In this document: piece by piece, positions 1 to 7,808 of the stretch
Layout: the number at the start of each line of letters is the position of its first letter
How positions within the stretch are numbered: the first letter of the stretch is position 1
Assembly: GCF_014200175.1 (NCBI RefSeq)
Contig: NZ_JACHBD010000009.1
Coordinates: 186,001 to 250,000, forward strand
Reading direction: 5' to 3'
From: Rhizobium lentis
Lineage (GTDB): Bacteria; Pseudomonadota; Alphaproteobacteria; Rhizobiales; Rhizobiaceae
DNA: 64,000 bases
Notes under the pieces: model-generated
Database searches by the model: none
Told to the model about the DNA's origin: nothing
The model's input: only the letters and a program-made list of their open reading frames with translations
Made by a program: the position numbers and the translations under genes

Positions 1-540
1 GGATCGCTGCTGGGAAAACGGGTTCTCGTCACCGGTTGCGGCCCGATCGGCATGCTGGCGATTATTGCCGCGCGCGTTCTCGGCGCCCGCGAAATCGTCG
101 CGACCGATGTGACCGACAGCGTTCTGGCGATCGCCCGCACCAGCGGCGCGGATCGAACGATCAATGTTGCGACGCATGCCGCCGACCTCGCTGCTTACGG
201 CGCCGACAAGGGATATTTCGAGGTCATGTTCGAAGCATCAGGCAATGAGCGCGCGGTGCGCGCCGGCCTGGAGGCGCTGAAGCCCCGCGCCGTTCTCGTG
301 CAGCTCGGCCTCGGCGGCGATGTCTCCATCCCGCAGAACATGATCGTCGCCAAGGAACTCGAGATGCGCGGGACATTCCGTTTTCACGAGGAATTTGCGC
401 TTGCCGTCGAGCTGATCAACGCGCGGCGCGTCGATCTGAAACCGCTGCTAACAGGGGTTTTTGCCATCGAAGAGGCCGTCGCCGCCTTTGAATTGGCAAG
501 CGATCGCAGCAAGTCGATGAAAGTCCAGATCGCCTTCTGA
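1..540 (+). CDS. Zinc-type alcohol dehydrogenase, C-terminal part (L-idonate 5-dehydrogenase-like)
   Basis: The reading frame is open from the first base, so the N-terminal catalytic zinc domain lies outside the window. What remains is the NAD(P)-binding Rossmann domain: the glycine motif TGCGPIGMLA lies about 12-21 residues in, followed by an acidic strand end (VATDVTD) expected for NAD binding. The C-terminal part (VQLGLGGDVSIP, FRFHEEF) resembles medium-chain sorbitol/idonate dehydrogenases. It is followed, convergently, by a LacI repressor and then a lactonase, a context that fits sugar-acid or polyol oxidation. The substrate assignment is inference; xylitol or sorbitol dehydrogenase are alternatives. 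Confidence 0.75.
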   Translation, partial: GSLLGKRVLVTGCGPIGMLAIIAARVLGAREIVATDVTDSVLAIARTSGADRTINVATHAADLAAYGADKGYFEVMFEASGNERAVRAGLEALKPRAVLVQLGLGGDVSIPQNMIVAKELEMRGTFRFHEEFALAVELINARRVDLKPLLTGVFAIEEAVAAFELASDRSKSMKVQIAF

Positions 541-551
541 CAAGGCGCCGA

Positions 552-1637
552 TTATCGGGCGCCGCGCTCCGTGCTTTCGCGCAGGACGACCCTGTAGCCG
601 GTCAATGTGATCTCGTCACCGGTCGCCTCGCCGCCCGCTTGCATGGCATCCAGGAGCTTGGCCGCGGCCTGGCGGCCAATGCCGTAACAGTCGACATTGA
701 TCGTGGTGATGCTGGGATGACAGATTGACGAGATCTCGTAGTCGCCGAAGCCGGCAATGGCGATATCTTCAGGCACGCGCATTCCCCTGCGCTTGCATTC
801 CATGATCGCGCCGAAGGCGGACAAGTCGGAGACGCAGAGAACCACTTCCGTGTCCGGCCAGCGTTCCAGGAGGCTCACCACTGCCTGGCCGCCCTGTTCC
901 ATCGTGATCGGCGGCACGCCGAAGGAAATCGCCCGCCCCGGTCCCAAGCCCAGTTCTTCAACAGTCTTCAGGAAACCGCTTCGCCGCTGGCTCCCGCGGG
1001 TATCGCGCGCCGTCGTACCGCCGATATAGCCAAACCGCCGATAGCCCTGGCTCGCAAGCGCCCGCACCAGTAGGGACATCGCCTCGCTGTTGGAAAAGCC
1101 GACGACATGATTGATCGGCTCTTCCGGAATTTCCCAGGTTTCGACCACCGGAATGCCGGCCTTATCAAGCATGCGCCGCGCCCGGTCGGTATGCGAACCA
1201 CCTGTCAGGATGATGCCTTCGGGGCGCCGGCGCAGCATCGCTTCGATCAGCTTTTCCTCTTTTTCGGCGGAATAATCGGTATAGCCGAGAAGAAGCTGAA
1301 GGCCGGTATTTTCCAAGGCATCGGTGATGCCGCGTGCGGTGTCGGAAAAATTCGAATTGTTGATGGAGGGCACCAGCGCCGCGATGAAGCCGCTGCGCCG
1401 AGACGAAAGGCTGCCGGCGGAGAGATCGAGCACATAGCCGAGCGCATCGACGGCCTCCATGATGCGCTTCCGGGTCTCTTCGGAAACGCTCGCATCCTGG
1501 CGAAAGGCGCGCGAAACGGTCATGGCCGATACGCCGACATATTTGGCGACTTCGGCCATCGTCAGCTTTTGGGCGTCTACTCCCTTGAGACGCCTGCCTT
1601 TCGACTCATCCTCGTCTTTCACCGGCTCCGCTTTCAA
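552..1637 (-). CDS. LacI/GalR-family transcriptional repressor (GntR-like)
   Basis: A 361-residue regulator. The DNA-binding helix-turn-helix is near residues 26-50 (MAEVAKYVGVSAMTVSRAF), followed by a hinge helix and a periplasmic-binding-protein-like effector domain. It resembles gluconate-type GntR repressors of the LacI family, which bind a sugar acid and release DNA. The start is a TTG at 1637, with AGGAAG upstream. An N-terminal extension of about 25 charged residues precedes the HTH, so a later start is possible. It is divergent from the lactonase at 1800. Two near-identical 12-bp sites (1674-1685 and 1769-1780) lie between them, suggesting autoregulation plus control of the lactonase. 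Confidence 0.88.
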   Translation of the reverse strand: MKAEPVKDEDESKGRRLKGVDAQKLTMAEVAKYVGVSAMTVSRAFRQDASVSEETRKRIMEAVDALGYVLDLSAGSLSSRRSGFIAALVPSINNSNFSDTARGITDALENTGLQLLLGYTDYSAEKEEKLIEAMLRRRPEGIILTGGSHTDRARRMLDKAGIPVVETWEIPEEPINHVVGFSNSEAMSLLVRALASQGYRRFGYIGGTTARDTRGSQRRSGFLKTVEELGLGPGRAISFGVPPITMEQGGQAVVSLLERWPDTEVVLCVSDLSAFGAIMECKRRGMRVPEDIAIAGFGDYEISSICHPSITTINVDCYGIGRQAAAKLLDAMQAGGEATGDEITLTGYRVVLRESTERGAR

Positions 1638-1673
1638 ACAGCTTCCTAGTTGGGCACTTCAGAACACGATAAA

Positions 1674-1685
1674 GTTATCGCTATC
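1674..1685. promoter_or_regulatory. Putative LacI/GntR operator 1
   Basis: GTTATCGCTATC is a near-palindrome with a central CG, as in LacI-family operators. It matches the reverse complement of the site at 1769-1780 at 11 of 12 positions. It lies 37 bp upstream of the repressor start, where it could block the repressor's own promoter. That the neighbouring LacI protein binds here is inference. Confidence 0.5.
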
Positions 1686-1768
1686 ATCGCACAATCAATA
1701 TTATTGCAGGACTGCTGCGTTCCACAGTTCGCCGATCTCTGTACGAAGGTCGAAAAACAAGGCAGGAT

Positions 1769-1780
1769 GATATCGATAAC
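1769..1780. promoter_or_regulatory. Putative LacI/GntR operator 2
   Basis: GATATCGATAAC is the second half of the operator pair, 19 bp upstream of the lactonase ATG. Its centre is 95 bp from operator 1. The core TATCGATA is a perfect palindrome. The position overlaps the expected promoter or leader of the lactonase gene. Confidence 0.5.
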
Positions 1781-1799
1781 AATCTGAAGTGAGGACATC

Positions 1800-2753
1800 A
1801 TGTTCGGAGAAATCGAGGGTACGGGGTTCGAAGTGCTGGACCCACGCTTTGAAAGCTGTTTCGTCGGCCATGCCCGCGTCGAGCGGCTTTGGACGGGCGG
1901 TCGCTGGCTGGAAGGACCGGCCTGGTTTGCCGCCGGGCGTTATCTGGTCTTCTCGGATATCCCCAACGATCGCATGATGCGCTACGACGATACCAGCGGG
2001 CAGACGTCAGTCTTCCGCTCGCCCAGCAATAATTCCAACGGCAACGCGGTCGACACTCAGGGACGGCTAATCACCTGCGAGCATCTGGCGCGCCGTGTCA
2101 CGCGAACGGATTTCGACGGCGGGATTACCGTGCTGGCCGATCGCATCGCCGGCAAACGGCTCAATTCGCCCAACGACGTCACCGTCAAATCCGATGGAAC
2201 CATCTGGTTCACCGACCCGAGCTACGGCATCCTCCACGATTATGAGGGCGATTACGGCGAGGAGGAAATCGGCGGGTGCCATGTCTACCGGCATGATCCG
2301 GCAACAGGTACAACCGATCGGGTGGCGTCCGATTTTATCAAGCCGAACGGGCTGGCTTTCTCCCCCGACGAAACGGTGCTTTATATCGCCGATACCGGGG
2401 CATCGCACCTATCCGGCGGTCCGCGCCATATCAGAAAGCTTGCCGTGTCCGATGACGGAAAGCTGAGCGACCGCGGCATTTTTGCCGAATGCACCGCGGG
2501 CTTTTTCGATGGTTTTCGCGTCGACCGGAAGGGAAGGATCTGGACGAGCGCCGGCGACGGTGTGCACTGTTATGATCCGGATGGCACACTGATCGGCAAG
2601 ATCCACATTCCTGAAGTCGTCTCCAATGTCGCTTTCGGCGGCGACAAACTGAACCGCCTCTTCATCACCGCAACAACCTCGCTCTACGCTGTCTATCTCA
2701 CAGCCAACGGGTCAAGACTGGGACAGTGCGCATCGTCCCGTTCTGCTCGATAA
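1800..2753 (+). CDS. SMP-30/gluconolactonase family lactonase
   Basis: A 317-residue six-bladed beta-propeller of the SMP-30/LRE family, which hydrolyses sugar lactones to aldonic acids using a divalent metal. Family signatures are visible: RLITCEH, RLNSPNDVTVKSDGTIWFTD, KPNGLAFSPDET and SAGDGVHCYDPDG. There is no signal peptide, so it is probably cytoplasmic. The start at 1800 follows GAGG. It is divergent from the LacI repressor and close to the dehydrogenase at the left edge, which suggests a dehydrogenase-to-lactone-to-acid route. A clear paralogue sits at 39988-40902. The exact lactone is unknown. Confidence 0.88.
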   Translation: MFGEIEGTGFEVLDPRFESCFVGHARVERLWTGGRWLEGPAWFAAGRYLVFSDIPNDRMMRYDDTSGQTSVFRSPSNNSNGNAVDTQGRLITCEHLARRVTRTDFDGGITVLADRIAGKRLNSPNDVTVKSDGTIWFTDPSYGILHDYEGDYGEEEIGGCHVYRHDPATGTTDRVASDFIKPNGLAFSPDETVLYIADTGASHLSGGPRHIRKLAVSDDGKLSDRGIFAECTAGFFDGFRVDRKGRIWTSAGDGVHCYDPDGTLIGKIHIPEVVSNVAFGGDKLNRLFITATTSLYAVYLTANGSRLGQCASSRSAR

Positions 2754-2820
2754 CAGAACCAGCCCACGACCTGATAAATGCACACAAACTCATACCATAA
2801 GCTGATTTCTATGCATTGCT

Positions 2821-2840
2821 TATCAGCCTATAAGCTGATA
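2821..2840. promoter_or_regulatory. Palindromic operator of the XRE-Fic module
   Basis: TATCAGC-6 bp-GCTGATA is a perfect 7-bp inverted repeat, 57 bp before the antitoxin-like gene. A further half site, ATAAGCTGAT, occurs at 2797-2806. Such paired palindromes are usual at antitoxin-autoregulated promoters. Binding by the XRE protein is inference. Confidence 0.55.
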
Positions 2841-2896
2841 TTCATTTCATAAAATCAGTCTGCGACATGATTTTGTTGTCGCTGCAAGAGGTGTGA

Positions 2897-3361
2897 ATGA
2901 TGAAGGGCGAGGTGCGACAACGAGCGCGGAAACGGCTTGATGAACGTCTTAGGGCGTTGCAGCCTGCGGAAAACTTCAGAGCGCCCCCCAAAGGTTGGGT
3001 TCGCGCATTGAGAGACGCACTCGGCATGACCGGAGCCCAACTCGGTTCCCGGATGGGGATCCGGCCGCAGACAGTGGAAACGATCGAGAAGTCGGAGGCA
3101 TCAGGAACGATCCAGCTTGGCACCTTGCGCCGCGCAGCCGAGGCGCTCGACTGCACCCTCGTTTACGCACTGGTCCCGAATACGTCACTCGAGATCGCGC
3201 TCAATGAACGGGCGAGAAAGATCGCGTTGCGCGAACTTCAGCGGGTCGCGCATACGATGCGCCTGGAGGCGCAGGGAACCAATGACGCCGATCTTGAGTC
3301 CCGTGTCCAGGCCTACATCCGTGACCAGCTTTCCGAGCGCGATCTCTGGTCAGAGAAATGA
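2897..3361 (+). CDS. XRE-family HTH protein, 'mobile mystery protein A' type (Fic antitoxin-like)
   Basis: A 154-residue protein with an XRE helix-turn-helix at about residues 38-90 (GMTGAQLGSRMGIRPQTVE is the recognition region), preceded by a short basic N-terminus. The order and size match mobile mystery protein A, a family that almost always precedes a Fic-domain partner. The start at 2897 has AGAGGTG upstream. The stop overlaps the start of the Fic gene by four bases (ATGA, 3358-3361), so the two are translationally coupled. A palindrome at 2821-2840 is the likely operator. The function as regulator/antitoxin is inferred from the pairing. Confidence 0.85.
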   Translation: MMKGEVRQRARKRLDERLRALQPAENFRAPPKGWVRALRDALGMTGAQLGSRMGIRPQTVETIEKSEASGTIQLGTLRRAAEALDCTLVYALVPNTSLEIALNERARKIALRELQRVAHTMRLEAQGTNDADLESRVQAYIRDQLSERDLWSEK

Positions 3362-3954
3362 CCGACCTCTTCCAAGAACCCGAGGACGCAACACCGCTTG
3401 AACCGCAGGAACGCGAGGGTCTGCTTCAGAGCTGGATCACGCATCGAAACGACCTCAATGAGGCCGAACAGGAAAACATCGTCAAGGGCGCGGCCTGGGT
3501 CCGCGGACGACGGCACATGTCGGTCGACAGGATGCTGACGGGAGACTTCATACGCACATTGCACCGACGCATGTTCGGCGAGGTTTGGCAATGGGCAGGT
3601 CGCTTCCGGGCGAGGGAGCGTAACATTGGTCTTCAGGCTTACCGCATCCCGGTCGAGCTCGCGGCTTTGCTTGCCGACGTGCGATACTGGGTCGAGCATG
3701 AGACCTTCGCGACGGACGAGATCGCAATCCGTTTCCACCATCGTCTGGTCGCCATCCACCCGTTCCCAAACGGCAACGGGCGTCATGCGCGGCTGGCGGC
3801 CGATCTTCTCGTGGAAAGACTGAACGAAGAGCCTTTCAGTTGGGGAAGCGGGAGCCTCAGCGACATGGGCGAGCTCCGCAGGCGCTATGTCGCGGCGCTT
3901 CAGGCCGCCGACAATCACGACATCGGTCCCCTTCTCGAATTTGCCCGCAGCTAA
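3358..3954 (+). CDS. Fic-domain protein, 'mobile mystery protein B' type
   Basis: A 198-residue Fic protein. The catalytic motif HPFPNGNGRHAR is at about residues 132-143 and retains the His, the Asn-Gly-Asn anion-hole residues and the Arg of HPFx(D/N)GNGR. Fic enzymes transfer AMP or another nucleotide-derived group to protein targets. The usual acidic D/E of the motif is Asn here, which is common in some subfamilies. It is coupled to the XRE gene by a 4-bp overlap. The module is likely a toxin-antitoxin or defence-type accessory unit; the target is unknown. Confidence 0.87.
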   Translation: MTDLFQEPEDATPLEPQEREGLLQSWITHRNDLNEAEQENIVKGAAWVRGRRHMSVDRMLTGDFIRTLHRRMFGEVWQWAGRFRARERNIGLQAYRIPVELAALLADVRYWVEHETFATDEIAIRFHHRLVAIHPFPNGNGRHARLAADLLVERLNEEPFSWGSGSLSDMGELRRRYVAALQAADNHDIGPLLEFARS

Positions 3955-4041
3955 ACGCGAAGCTCCTCGTTCCACTGAAATCTTCAAACGCCCAGCAGCA
4001 GAGTCCGCCCTACCAGGCGGCCTCCGCTTGCGGTACTTCTC

Positions 4042-6129
4042 TCAGCGTTGATCGAGCCCGTCAGCCAGCCGGATTAGACCGAGGAAGTCCGATCTGTAGC
4101 CGAAGGCATCCGTCCCCCGCGATGCTGCAGCGAGATCGACAATCGCCTGATAGGGATAGGCATCGAGCGCACTGGTGCGGCTCAATTTCTGGCCGAAGGC
4201 CGCGACGGCCACCGAGAAGCGAACGTCCTGCGGCGCGGAGTCAACGGTGGCGACCGTATTGCGGTCGTCGACAGGCGTGGTGATGAGGGCGCTCTTGTCC
4301 TCGCCCGGCCGCTTGTAGCGCATCTTGACGAAGGCAAGCTCGCCCTGATGCGCGCTGCCCGATGTCTCGGCCGGTACTTTGTCGGGCACGCCGTAACGCA
4401 GCTCGTCATTCATGACCGCTGGGCTTCCCTTGGGCGTGATCTCGTAGATCGCCGTGACGCTATGGCCGGAGCCGATATCGCCGGCATCGACGCGGTCATT
4501 GTTGAAATCCTCGCGTTTGAGCGCCCGCGTCTCGTATCCGATCAGCCGGTATTCTGCGATGCGTTCCGGGTTGAACTCGACCTGGAACTTGACGTCCTTC
4601 GCGATCGGAAACAGCGTTGAACCCGCTTCTTCGACCAGCGTTTTCTGCGCCTCCGCCAGCGTGTCGATATAGGCGGCGCTGCCATTGCCGTTCTGGGCAA
4701 GCGTCTGCATCAGGGAATCGTTGAGATTGCCGCGGCCGAATCCGAGAACAGTGAGGAAGATGCCGTCCCTGCGCTTCTCCTTGATGATCCGCTTCAGATC
4801 CTCGTCGCTCGACGGGCCGACATTGAAGTCGCCGTCCGTCGCCAGCATCACCCGATTGACGCCGTCCTTGACGAAGGCCTTTTTGGCAAGATCGTAGGCC
4901 GCCTCGATACCCTCGGCGCCGCCGGTCGAGCCTCCAGCCTCCAGCCTGTCGATTGCCGAGAGGATCTTCGATTTCTCCGCCACCCGCGTCGGCTCGAGTA
5001 CCGTGCCGGCATTGCCGGCATAGGTGACGATCGAGACGGTATCGTCGGCCTTCAGCCTGTTGATCAGCAAGCGGAAGGCGCTCTTCAGCAGCGGCAGCTT
5101 GTCCGGTTCGTCCATCGAGCCCGAGACATCGATCAGGAAGACCAGATTGGCGTGCGGCGCGGTCGCCGGCGCGATGTCGTAGCCCTTGATCGCCACATGC
5201 ATCAATTCCGTGTCGTGGTTCCACGGTGTCGGCATCACGGTCACGGTCGCCTTGAATGGCTGCTCGGCATTTTCAGGCCTCGGCCAATCATAGGGGAAAT
5301 AATTGATCATCTCCTCGACGCGAACCGATTGCGGATCGGGCATTGCCCCGCCGGTGAGCGACCGGCGGACGAAGGAATAGGAGGCGCTGTCGACATCGGC
5401 GGAGAAGGTCGAGATCGGATCGGTCGCGACGCTCTTGATCGGATTGGCCGCAGCATTGGCAAAGCGCTCGCGGCTGGAATCGACTTGAACCTGCATACGG
5501 CTTTCCGTCGGCGGAGCAGGCGAGGGGGCGACGGCCATCGGCTCCGCCAGCTGCTGCTGGGGAGCAACGGCACTTGATGCATCGGAGCGTTTGTCCCCTT
5601 CGGGCATTGTACCTCCCCGCTTATTTAAGAGGGCGGAGATGTCGTCGGAATTGAAATCAGATTTCCGCTCCGCGACCGCCTGCTCCTTGTCCTGCAAGGC
5701 TTGAGCGCTGTCGGCCGCCGAGGATTGAGGCAGCCGGTTCTCTTCGGTCACCGCTTCGGAAAGCGCGGGCGCGGCCGGCCGGCCAGTCGGTATCGGCACT
5801 TCCTTTTTCGAAACGGTGCCGGCGATGTTTTCCTGGTCGATGATCGGTTGGTTGCGGGTCAGCTCGCGGGTGAGATAGCCGGCGGCGGGAATGACGAGCA
5901 GCGTCGCAAGGGCTGAACCGGCGAGGAATTTCTTATTCACAGCAGGGCTCCATATCCAGTTGATGATGGAGCTTGGACGCCAGCCTTTCGCATTTCCTTG
6001 GGCTGCCGCTGCATTATTTCCTGCGCTGTCGAAGGCCTGCATCGCCGCGGCAAGGGCGCGCGCACGCGCCTCCGGATCGGCTGCCGGCGGTGTGAGGCGG
6101 GAGAGCTTTTCGAGTTCCTTGTCCATCAT
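4042..6129 (-). CDS. Membrane-anchored VWA-domain protein (YfbK-like, DUF3520 C-terminus)
   Basis: About 695 residues. The start is placed at 6129, because ATGA there overlaps the stop of the sigma gene. Layout: a short cytoplasmic N-terminus (about 70 residues), one transmembrane segment (FLAGSALATLLVIPAAGYL, near residues 72-90), a low-complexity Pro/Ala/Gln stretch, then a VWA domain with an intact metal site (DVSGSMD near residue 332; ATDGDFN further on) and a C-terminal DUF3520-like region. The topology and its place directly after an ECF sigma factor resemble an anti-sigma factor, but no zinc-binding anti-sigma motif is visible. The VWA part should face the periplasm. The regulatory role is inference. 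Confidence 0.85.
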   Translation of the reverse strand: MMDKELEKLSRLTPPAADPEARARALAAAMQAFDSAGNNAAAAQGNAKGWRPSSIINWIWSPAVNKKFLAGSALATLLVIPAAGYLTRELTRNQPIIDQENIAGTVSKKEVPIPTGRPAAPALSEAVTEENRLPQSSAADSAQALQDKEQAVAERKSDFNSDDISALLNKRGGTMPEGDKRSDASSAVAPQQQLAEPMAVAPSPAPPTESRMQVQVDSSRERFANAAANPIKSVATDPISTFSADVDSASYSFVRRSLTGGAMPDPQSVRVEEMINYFPYDWPRPENAEQPFKATVTVMPTPWNHDTELMHVAIKGYDIAPATAPHANLVFLIDVSGSMDEPDKLPLLKSAFRLLINRLKADDTVSIVTYAGNAGTVLEPTRVAEKSKILSAIDRLEAGGSTGGAEGIEAAYDLAKKAFVKDGVNRVMLATDGDFNVGPSSDEDLKRIIKEKRRDGIFLTVLGFGRGNLNDSLMQTLAQNGNGSAAYIDTLAEAQKTLVEEAGSTLFPIAKDVKFQVEFNPERIAEYRLIGYETRALKREDFNNDRVDAGDIGSGHSVTAIYEITPKGSPAVMNDELRYGVPDKVPAETSGSAHQGELAFVKMRYKRPGEDKSALITTPVDDRNTVATVDSAPQDVRFSVAVAAFGQKLSRTSALDAYPYQAIVDLAAASRGTDAFGYRSDFLGLIRLADGLDQR

Positions 6130-6650
6130 ACCTCTTCCTTGCCGAGCATGGCCTTCAGCCTCTTGCGCGCCTCGTGGACCTGCCAGGACACGGTCGTTTC
6201 CGAGCAGCCCATGATATCGGCGGCCGCCGAATGGCTGAGGCCTTCGCCATAGACGAGCAGCACGGCGTCGCATTGGCGTTCCGGCAAAGCGCGCACGGCC
6301 GCCCATAATGCGCTCGACAGCTCGTCGTCGTTTCCGCCCGGCGCATCCTGCTGCGGTTCGGCGGCGTACGCGCGGAATGTCTGCTCTTCCCGCGCAAGTC
6401 TGCGTCTATGGTCTCGGGCGGCGTTGAGCGTCAGCGTGTAGAGCCATGTCCTGAAGCGGCTGGCGCCGCGAAAGCCGCGGATGGCCGCACCGAGCTTGAC
6501 GCAGACCTCCTGGGCGATATCGTCAGCGTCGGTGGAACTGCCTGACCATCGCCACGCCGTCGCGTGTACGAAATCATAATGACGCGAGACCAGTTGCCCG
6601 AAGGCCTCCCGGTCACCTCCCTGCGCTCGTTCTATGAGCTCCGCATCCAA
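6126..6650 (-). CDS. ECF-type RNA polymerase sigma factor
   Basis: A 174-residue sigma-70 factor of the extracytoplasmic-function group. Region 2 lies at about residues 10-85 (TDADDIAQEVCVKL, FRTWLYTLTLNAARDHRRR) and region 4 at about residues 110-165 (LPERQCDAVLLVYGEGLSHSAAADIMGCSETTVSWQVHEARKRL in outline). It directs RNA polymerase to a dedicated promoter set. The start is TTG at 6650; no in-frame ATG is nearby. The gene is translationally coupled (ATGA) to the downstream VWA membrane protein, so the two form a sigma/putative-control pair. Confidence 0.92.
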   Translation of the reverse strand: MDAELIERAQGGDREAFGQLVSRHYDFVHATAWRWSGSSTDADDIAQEVCVKLGAAIRGFRGASRFRTWLYTLTLNAARDHRRRLAREEQTFRAYAAEPQQDAPGGNDDELSSALWAAVRALPERQCDAVLLVYGEGLSHSAAADIMGCSETTVSWQVHEARKRLKAMLGKEEV

Positions 6651-6893
6651 TGCGCACCTACCCCCAAGCTATCAAGCAAGATGCTATTTCGGAAATGAGA
6701 CGTTTCTCCCGTGGCTTTCCTTGGGTCGACGCCAAAAAAAATCTTGCGAATTTTGCATTCGGCTCAAAATAATCGAGCGCCGCGACATCCTCGGGTCGCT
6801 ACCGGACAGATCGGTTCCATTGCAACGGCGCAAGATGACGGCAGAGTCGGCCAGGGACATGGATCTGCATGTTCCAAATCGAAAGGACCCTCA

Positions 6894-7805
6894 ATGTCCG
6901 CTCCAACGCCTGTCCCCACCGAAAAGGGCATCCTGCAATTTCTCGCAATTTGCGATGCTTTTTATCCGCCGGATGCGATTGAGGCGTCGATCGAGCAGCA
7001 GCGGCATTGGTACGATGCTCTTTGCGCGCGTTTCGACCGCCCGCTCCCCCCGGATATGATCTTTGCGGACGGCATGGTTCAGCGCATCCCGATCAGGCGC
7101 TACCGTCCGCGCAAAATCGTCACCCGCACCATTCTGCTCTATCTTCATGGCGGCGGTTTCGTCGTCGGTTCGCTTGAGAGCCATCATGCCATCTGCGCCG
7201 AGATCGCCGATTTCGCTGGTGCGGAACTCGTCTCGGTCGATTATCGGCTCGCGCCCGAACATCGCTGGCCGGCGCAGGCGGATGACGGCTTTGCCGTGCT
7301 GAAACATCTGCTTTCCGCCGGGAGCAAGGTCGTGCTGATCGGCGACAGCGCCGGCGGCAATCTTGCGGCCGGCCTTGCCTTGCGCGCGCGCAATGAGGAG
7401 CTATCAGGCGTCGTCGGCCAGGTGCTGATCTACCCGGCGCTCGGCGGCGACCTTGCCGCAGGTTCCTATGTCGAAATGGCTGCGGCGCCTGGCCTGACAA
7501 CGGCGGATGTCACCTATTATCGCACGATCCTGCAGGCGCCTGACAACAACGAGGTCGCCGAGCCGCTGCAGGCACCGTCACTTGCCGGGCTGCCGCCGGC
7601 CTTCATCACCGTCGCGCATTTCGATCCGCTGCGCGATGATGGCCGCCAATATGCCGCCCGGCTGGCGGCGGAGGGCATCGAGGTCTCGTTCCGTGAGGAG
7701 CCGCAGATGGTGCATGCCTGGCTGCGCGCCCGCCACATGAGCGATGGCGCCAAGGACGGCTTCCGCGCGGTCTGCGAGGCCGTCCGGCATTATGCAACCG
7801 CCTGA
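6894..7805 (+). CDS. Alpha/beta hydrolase, HSL/acetyl-esterase family
   Basis: About 303 residues when started at the ATG at 6894; an open frame extends upstream without support. The oxyanion motif HGGGF is near residue 84, the nucleophile motif GDSAGG near 150, and the later Asp (HFDPLRDDG) and His (MVHAW) complete the triad of hormone-sensitive-lipase-type esterases. It is cytoplasmic. It ends 3 bp from the stop of the CocE-type hydrolase on the other strand. A role in hydrolysing acyl esters handled by the neighbouring uptake system is plausible but unproven. Confidence 0.85.
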   Translation: MSAPTPVPTEKGILQFLAICDAFYPPDAIEASIEQQRHWYDALCARFDRPLPPDMIFADGMVQRIPIRRYRPRKIVTRTILLYLHGGGFVVGSLESHHAICAEIADFAGAELVSVDYRLAPEHRWPAQADDGFAVLKHLLSAGSKVVLIGDSAGGNLAAGLALRARNEELSGVVGQVLIYPALGGDLAAGSYVEMAAAPGLTTADVTYYRTILQAPDNNEVAEPLQAPSLAGLPPAFITVAHFDPLRDDGRQYAARLAAEGIEVSFREEPQMVHAWLRARHMSDGAKDGFRAVCEAVRHYATA

Positions 7806-7808
7806 CGA

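Noticed and set aside
544..563. GGCGCC...GGCGCC hairpin between the dehydrogenase and LacI genes as a terminator
   Set aside because: The stem overlaps the LacI stop codon and no T-run follows on either strand, so it is not convincing.
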